9,251 nucleotides of DNA from Nitriliruptoraceae bacterium (GTDB lineage Bacteria; Actinomycetota; Nitriliruptoria; Nitriliruptorales; Nitriliruptoraceae), in the NCBI GenBank assembly GCA_007120485.1, contig SKNP01000318.1, positions 1 through 9,251 on the forward strand, given 5' to 3'. The translations under genes and the position numbers were made by a program. Each line of letters starts with the position of its first letter. Within the stretch, counting starts at the first letter, position 1. Below the pieces are notes generated by a model. The model was not told the origin of the DNA, did no database searches, and worked only from the letters and a program-made list of their open reading frames with translations. This document shows positions 6,581 to 9,251 of the stretch, piece after piece.

Positions 6581-6610
6581 TGGACGTCGTGACCGGTTGG
6601 GCGCTACCTT
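6581..6610 (+). promoter_or_regulatory. Possible gltB promoter
   Basis: TGGACG (6581-6586) resembles a -35 element (TTGACN), and TACCTT (6605-6610) fits the -10 pattern TANNNT, with an 18-base spacer. Transcription would start near 6615-6620, just before the large leader hairpin, and give a 5' leader of about 130 bases. No GlnR-like nitrogen regulator site was recognised. The divergent strand shows no convincing cobS promoter, only an isolated TACGGT on the minus strand (6565-6560). Confidence 0.38.
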
Positions 6611-6619
6611 GGGTGTCCG

Positions 6620-6739
6620 AGCAACGGCGCTCGCGACCCTGATCCCGGTGATGGTCGTGGGCGCCGTTGGTGCGTCCACGGGTCTCACCGTGCGATCTCC
6701 ACGCCAGTCAGGTGCGCCGTTGGCGCGCGACACGGAGGT
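6620..6739 (+). ncRNA. Structured 5' leader of gltB (candidate cis-regulatory RNA)
   Basis: Three hairpins can form in the plus-strand RNA before the start codon. The first pairs 6622-6638 with 6653-6669: 17 consecutive pairs, including two G-U wobbles, around a 14-base loop. The second is CACGG/CCGTG (6677-6681 with 6688-6692, loop GTCTCA). The third is 6712-6718 with 6722-6728, a 7-pair stem with a GTT triloop ending 5 bases before the ribosome binding site. The wobbles in the first stem would be A-C mismatches in the opposite strand, so the structure favours plus-strand RNA. ATCTCC (6695-6700) can also pair with the GGAGGT ribosome binding site (6734-6739). No known riboswitch class was recognised. 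The pairing is read directly; regulatory function is inference. Confidence 0.42.
6734..6738 (+). promoter_or_regulatory. Ribosome binding site that fixes the gltB start
   Basis: GGAGG is centred 7 bases before GTG at 6746. It is the only strong site in the region and decides the start, because no ATG lies in frame between here and the catalytic cysteine codon at 6890. Confidence 0.75.
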
Positions 6740-6745
6740 CCCGAC

Positions 6746-9251
6746 GTGGCCCGAACGCCCCGATCCATCGCCGGTCCGACCCTGCCCGACGGGACGGCCG
6801 CCGCGCCGACCCTCCCCGACGGGACGGCCGCCGCGCCGACCCGGACACGAGCCACCCGTTCGATCGTCTCCGATCCCGACCGTGACGCCTGCGGCATCGG
6901 CTTCGTCGCGCACGCTGACGGAGGGGCGCGTCGCAGCATCGTGCAGATGGCGTTGGACGGTCTGGCCGGGGTGAAGCATCGCGGAGCCCTGGCCGCGGAT
7001 GCCAAGACCGGTGACGGGGCCGGGTTGCTGACGCAGATCCCCCGGGACCTGGTCGCGGCCTGGGCCGCGGAGGCCGGCGCGGACGAGGTGGATCGCGACC
7101 GGCTCGGGCTGGCGTTCCTGTTCCTCCAGCCGGGCGAGTCGCCCGAGGACGAGGCCGCCCGGACGACCGCCCGCGACGCGATCGCGGCGGCTTGCGATGC
7201 TGAGGGCGTCGCCCTGCTCGGGTTCCGGGAGGTCCCGACGCATCCGGACGCGGTCGGAGACCTGGCCCAACGGGTCCAACCGAGCCTGTTCCAGGCGATC
7301 CTCGCACGGCCCGAGGATGTGGACGACCTCGAGGCCGAGCGCGTCGCCTACCGGGTCCGTCGGCTCGCACGCAAGACCAGCGAAGCCGCCGGGGTCCGGT
7401 TCTACGCCGCCAGTTGCTCGTTCCTGACGGTGACCTACAAGGCCATGGCGGCGGCCGATCAGCTCGATGCGTTCTACCCCGACCTGCGTGACGAGCGGTT
7501 CGTCTCCGCCCTGGCCATCTTCCACTCGCGGTTCTCCACCAACACCGCCCCGACCTGGGAGCGGGCCCAGCCGTTCCGGATGCTGTGCCACAACGGCGAG
7601 ATCAACACCGTGGACGGCAACCTCAACCTGATGCGGGCTCGCGAGGGGCAGTTCGTCGCCGGGGCGATGTCGGTCGACGGCACCGACTGGGCGACGCCGC
7701 AGCTGCTCCAGCCGGTGATCGACTGGGACCAGTCGGACTCCGCCAAGCTGGACACGGCCCTGGAGCTCCTGCGGCTCGGTGGCCGGGACGTGCGGCACGG
7801 CCAGGCGATGCTCGTCCCACAGGTCTGGGAGGGTGCACGCGACCTCGAACCGGAGATCCGCGACTTCTACCGGTACCACTCGTGCCTCGTCGAGCCGTGG
7901 GACGGCCCGGCCGGGCTGATCTTCACCGACGGGGTGCGGGTCGGCGCCACGCTGGATCGCAACGGCCTGCGCCCGCTGCGCTACCACGTCTGCGAGGACG
8001 GCACCGTCGTGGCCTCCTCGGAGGTGGGAGCGGTGACCACCTCGCTGCCCACCGATCACGCGGACTACCACGGCCGCATCCGTCGCGAGCGGCTGGGGCC
8101 CGGACAGATGCTGTGCGTCGACCCGGACGAGGGCGGGCTGCAGGAGGACCGCGAGATCAAGCTCGCCATCGCCCGCCGGGCACCCTACGGCCGGTGGCTC
8201 GCGGAGAACCTGCGCACGATGAAGGCCGGCCGACCGGTCGAGGCGGTCCCCGAGGACCTCAAGGCGCGGCAGCTCGCGTTCGGGTTCACCAAGGAGGAGG
8301 TCATCTCGATCCTGCGGCCGATGGCCACCCAGGGCAAGGAGACCACCTCGTCGATGGGTGACGACACCCCGATGGAGGCGCTGTCGCAGGTCCGCCGTCC
8401 CGTGTCACACTTCCTCAAGCAACGGTTCGCGCAGGTCACCAACCCCCCGATCGATCATTACCGCGAGTCGGAGGTGATGAGCCTGCGGACCCTGCTCGGG
8501 CCGCGCCGCTCGCTGCTGACCGAGTCCGCGGACGCCGCCGATCTGGTGGAGCTCGAGTCGTTCTTCCTGTACCCGGAAGGGCTGCAGCGCATCGTGCTGT
8601 CCCCGGACCTGACCTTCGAGGTCCAAGCGGTCGATGCGACGTTCCCGATCGCTGACGGCGCCGCCGGGCTCGAGACGGCGCTGGACCGGCTCGGCGACGA
8701 GGCGGTCGCGCACGTCCGCGCCGGCGCCGGGATCGTGGTGGTCTCCGACGTCGGCGTCGACGAGGAACGAGCCCGCGTGCCCGCGTTGCTGGCCGTCGGC
8801 GCGGTCCACCAGCGGCTGCTGCGCGAGAACCTGCGGACCGCCACCTCGCTGGTCGCGGAGACCGACGAGGCCCGCGAGACCCACGATATGGCGACGCTGA
8901 TCGGCTACGGCGCCGACGCGATCGTCCCGCGCCTGGTGCTGCAGACGATCGCCGACCTCGCCGACGAAGGCCGTATCGGCGGTGACAACCCGGCCGCGTC
9001 GGTGGCGCAGGAGCGCTACCGCAACGCCGTCGAGGACGGCGTGCTCAAGATCATGTCCAAGATGGGCATCTCGGTCCTCGACAGCTACCGCAGCGCCCAG
9101 ATCTTCGAGGCCCTCGGGCTGGGCCCGGACGTGATCGAGGCCTGCTTCGCCGGCACCGTCTCCACCCTCGGCGGCGTGACCATCGCCGATCTGGGCGCCG
9201 AGGTGCTCGAGCAGCACCGGATCGCCTTCCCCGACCGTTCGGCGGGCGATC
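6746..9251 (+). CDS. gltB: Glutamate synthase (GOGAT) large subunit, 3' end outside the window
   Basis: GltB makes two glutamates from glutamine and 2-oxoglutarate, passing ammonia from an N-terminal glutaminase to an FMN/iron-sulfur synthase domain, usually with GltD as partner. About 835 codons are present, a little over half of the usual 1,500. The GTG start has GGAGG 7 bases upstream. Residues 1-48 are a propeptide, and C49 in DACGIGF should become the N-terminal nucleophile after cleavage. Next come KHRGALAADAKTGDGAG, HSRFSTNTAPTWERAQPF, HNGEINT (282-288), DRNGLRPLRY, SMGDDTP, FAQVTNPPID and KIMSKMGIS (from 768), which opens the FMN-binding domain. The frame is uninterrupted to the edge. 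The propeptide holds two copies of a decapeptide. The gene is divergent from cobS, with a 223-base spacer. Confidence 0.96.
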   Translation, partial: MARTPRSIAGPTLPDGTAAAPTLPDGTAAAPTRTRATRSIVSDPDRDACGIGFVAHADGGARRSIVQMALDGLAGVKHRGALAADAKTGDGAGLLTQIPRDLVAAWAAEAGADEVDRDRLGLAFLFLQPGESPEDEAARTTARDAIAAACDAEGVALLGFREVPTHPDAVGDLAQRVQPSLFQAILARPEDVDDLEAERVAYRVRRLARKTSEAAGVRFYAASCSFLTVTYKAMAAADQLDAFYPDLRDERFVSALAIFHSRFSTNTAPTWERAQPFRMLCHNGEINTVDGNLNLMRAREGQFVAGAMSVDGTDWATPQLLQPVIDWDQSDSAKLDTALELLRLGGRDVRHGQAMLVPQVWEGARDLEPEIRDFYRYHSCLVEPWDGPAGLIFTDGVRVGATLDRNGLRPLRYHVCEDGTVVASSEVGAVTTSLPTDHADYHGRIRRERLGPGQMLCVDPDEGGLQEDREIKLAIARRAPYGRWLAENLRTMKAGRPVEAVPEDLKARQLAFGFTKEEVISILRPMATQGKETTSSMGDDTPMEALSQVRRPVSHFLKQRFAQVTNPPIDHYRESEVMSLRTLLGPRRSLLTESADAADLVELESFFLYPEGLQRIVLSPDLTFEVQAVDATFPIADGAAGLETALDRLGDEAVAHVRAGAGIVVVSDVGVDEERARVPALLAVGAVHQRLLRENLRTATSLVAETDEARETHDMATLIGYGADAIVPRLVLQTIADLADEGRIGGDNPAASVAQERYRNAVEDGVLKIMSKMGISVLDSYRSAQIFEALGLGPDVIEACFAGTVSTLGGVTIADLGAEVLEQHRIAFPDRSAGD
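6779..6838 (+). repeat. Tandem 30-bp repeat inside the gltB propeptide
   Basis: Two adjacent 30-base units (6779-6808 and 6809-6838) differ at one base (G6784 versus C6814, synonymous in Leu). Each encodes TLPDGTAAAP in the gltB frame. A partial third unit, ACC, follows at 6839. The repeat keeps frame and lies wholly before the catalytic cysteine, in sequence expected to be removed on maturation. Confidence 0.9.

Noticed and set aside
6523..6745. Cobalamin riboswitch upstream of cobS
   Set aside because: No B12-box-like or GCCACTG segment was found on the minus strand of this spacer. A GCCACTG-like match near 5550 is inside the phosphatase coding sequence.
6651..6974. A possible leader ORF starting at ATG 6651 and overlapping the gltB start in another frame
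   Set aside because: No ribosome binding site precedes it, and it runs far into gltB with no recognisable product.
6470..8071. A 533-codon minus-strand frame opposite gltB
   Set aside because: It lies across clear gltB coding sequence with active-site motifs, and its translation has low-complexity composition typical of shadow frames.
8405..9217. A 270-codon minus-strand frame opposite the second half of the gltB segment
   Set aside because: The plus strand encodes conserved glutamate synthase motifs throughout; the minus frame shows no family signature.
1..9251. CRISPR arrays, insertion sequences, tRNA or rRNA genes and phage genes
   Set aside because: No spaced direct repeats, transposase motifs, RNA gene signatures or phage functions were seen; all large stretches are explained by conserved metabolic or regulatory genes.

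Overview
The window is about 70% or more G+C, with coding packed on both strands, GTG starts used beside ATG, and clear GGAGG-type ribosome binding sites. Together with the gene families present (an actinobacterial-style VKOR homologue, a CsoR-family repressor, glutamate synthase and a late-cobalamin gene set) this points to a high-GC Gram-positive bacterium, probably an actinobacterium. That assignment is inferred from composition and gene content; no rRNA or other marker is present.

Layout. Left edge, plus strand: the 3' part of a VKOR-type membrane oxidoreductase gene (3-563), then a small CsoR/CstR-family repressor gene (712-978). A short gap with a hairpin (984-1017) separates these from five genes on the minus strand, transcribed from right to left: cobS (6522-5713), a CobC-like histidine phosphatase (5630-5037), a fused cobU-cobT (4940-3249), a rimK-type glutamate ligase with an added RCK_C/TrkA_C domain (3170-1872) and a crotonase-family gene (1812-1021). 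At the right, divergent from cobS and preceded by a 223-base spacer, gltB (large subunit of glutamate synthase) starts at 6746 on the plus strand and runs off the window.

How the genes fit together. CobU, CobT, CobS and the phosphatase make up the complete nucleotide-loop assembly branch of cobalamin synthesis: CobU activates adenosylcobinamide to its GDP form, CobT makes alpha-ribazole phosphate, CobS joins the two and the phosphatase removes the phosphate. RimK and the crotonase lie downstream in the same direction with gaps of 59-78 bases, so co-transcription is likely but a shared function is not evident. GltB makes glutamate, which is the substrate of RimK-type ligases; any functional link there is speculation.

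Most unusual points: (1) the VKOR homologue keeps its CPFC active site but lacks both loop cysteines; (2) the adjacent repressor has a Cys-Gly-Cys pattern instead of the Cys-His-Cys copper site, which resembles persulfide-sensing CstR; (3) the RimK carries an RCK_C domain and a long acidic tail; (4) CobU and CobT are fused; (5) the gltB leader can form three hairpins, the first with 17 pairs, and its 3' arm is repeated just before the ribosome binding site so that alternative folds are possible; (6) the gltB propeptide contains a tandem decapeptide repeat.
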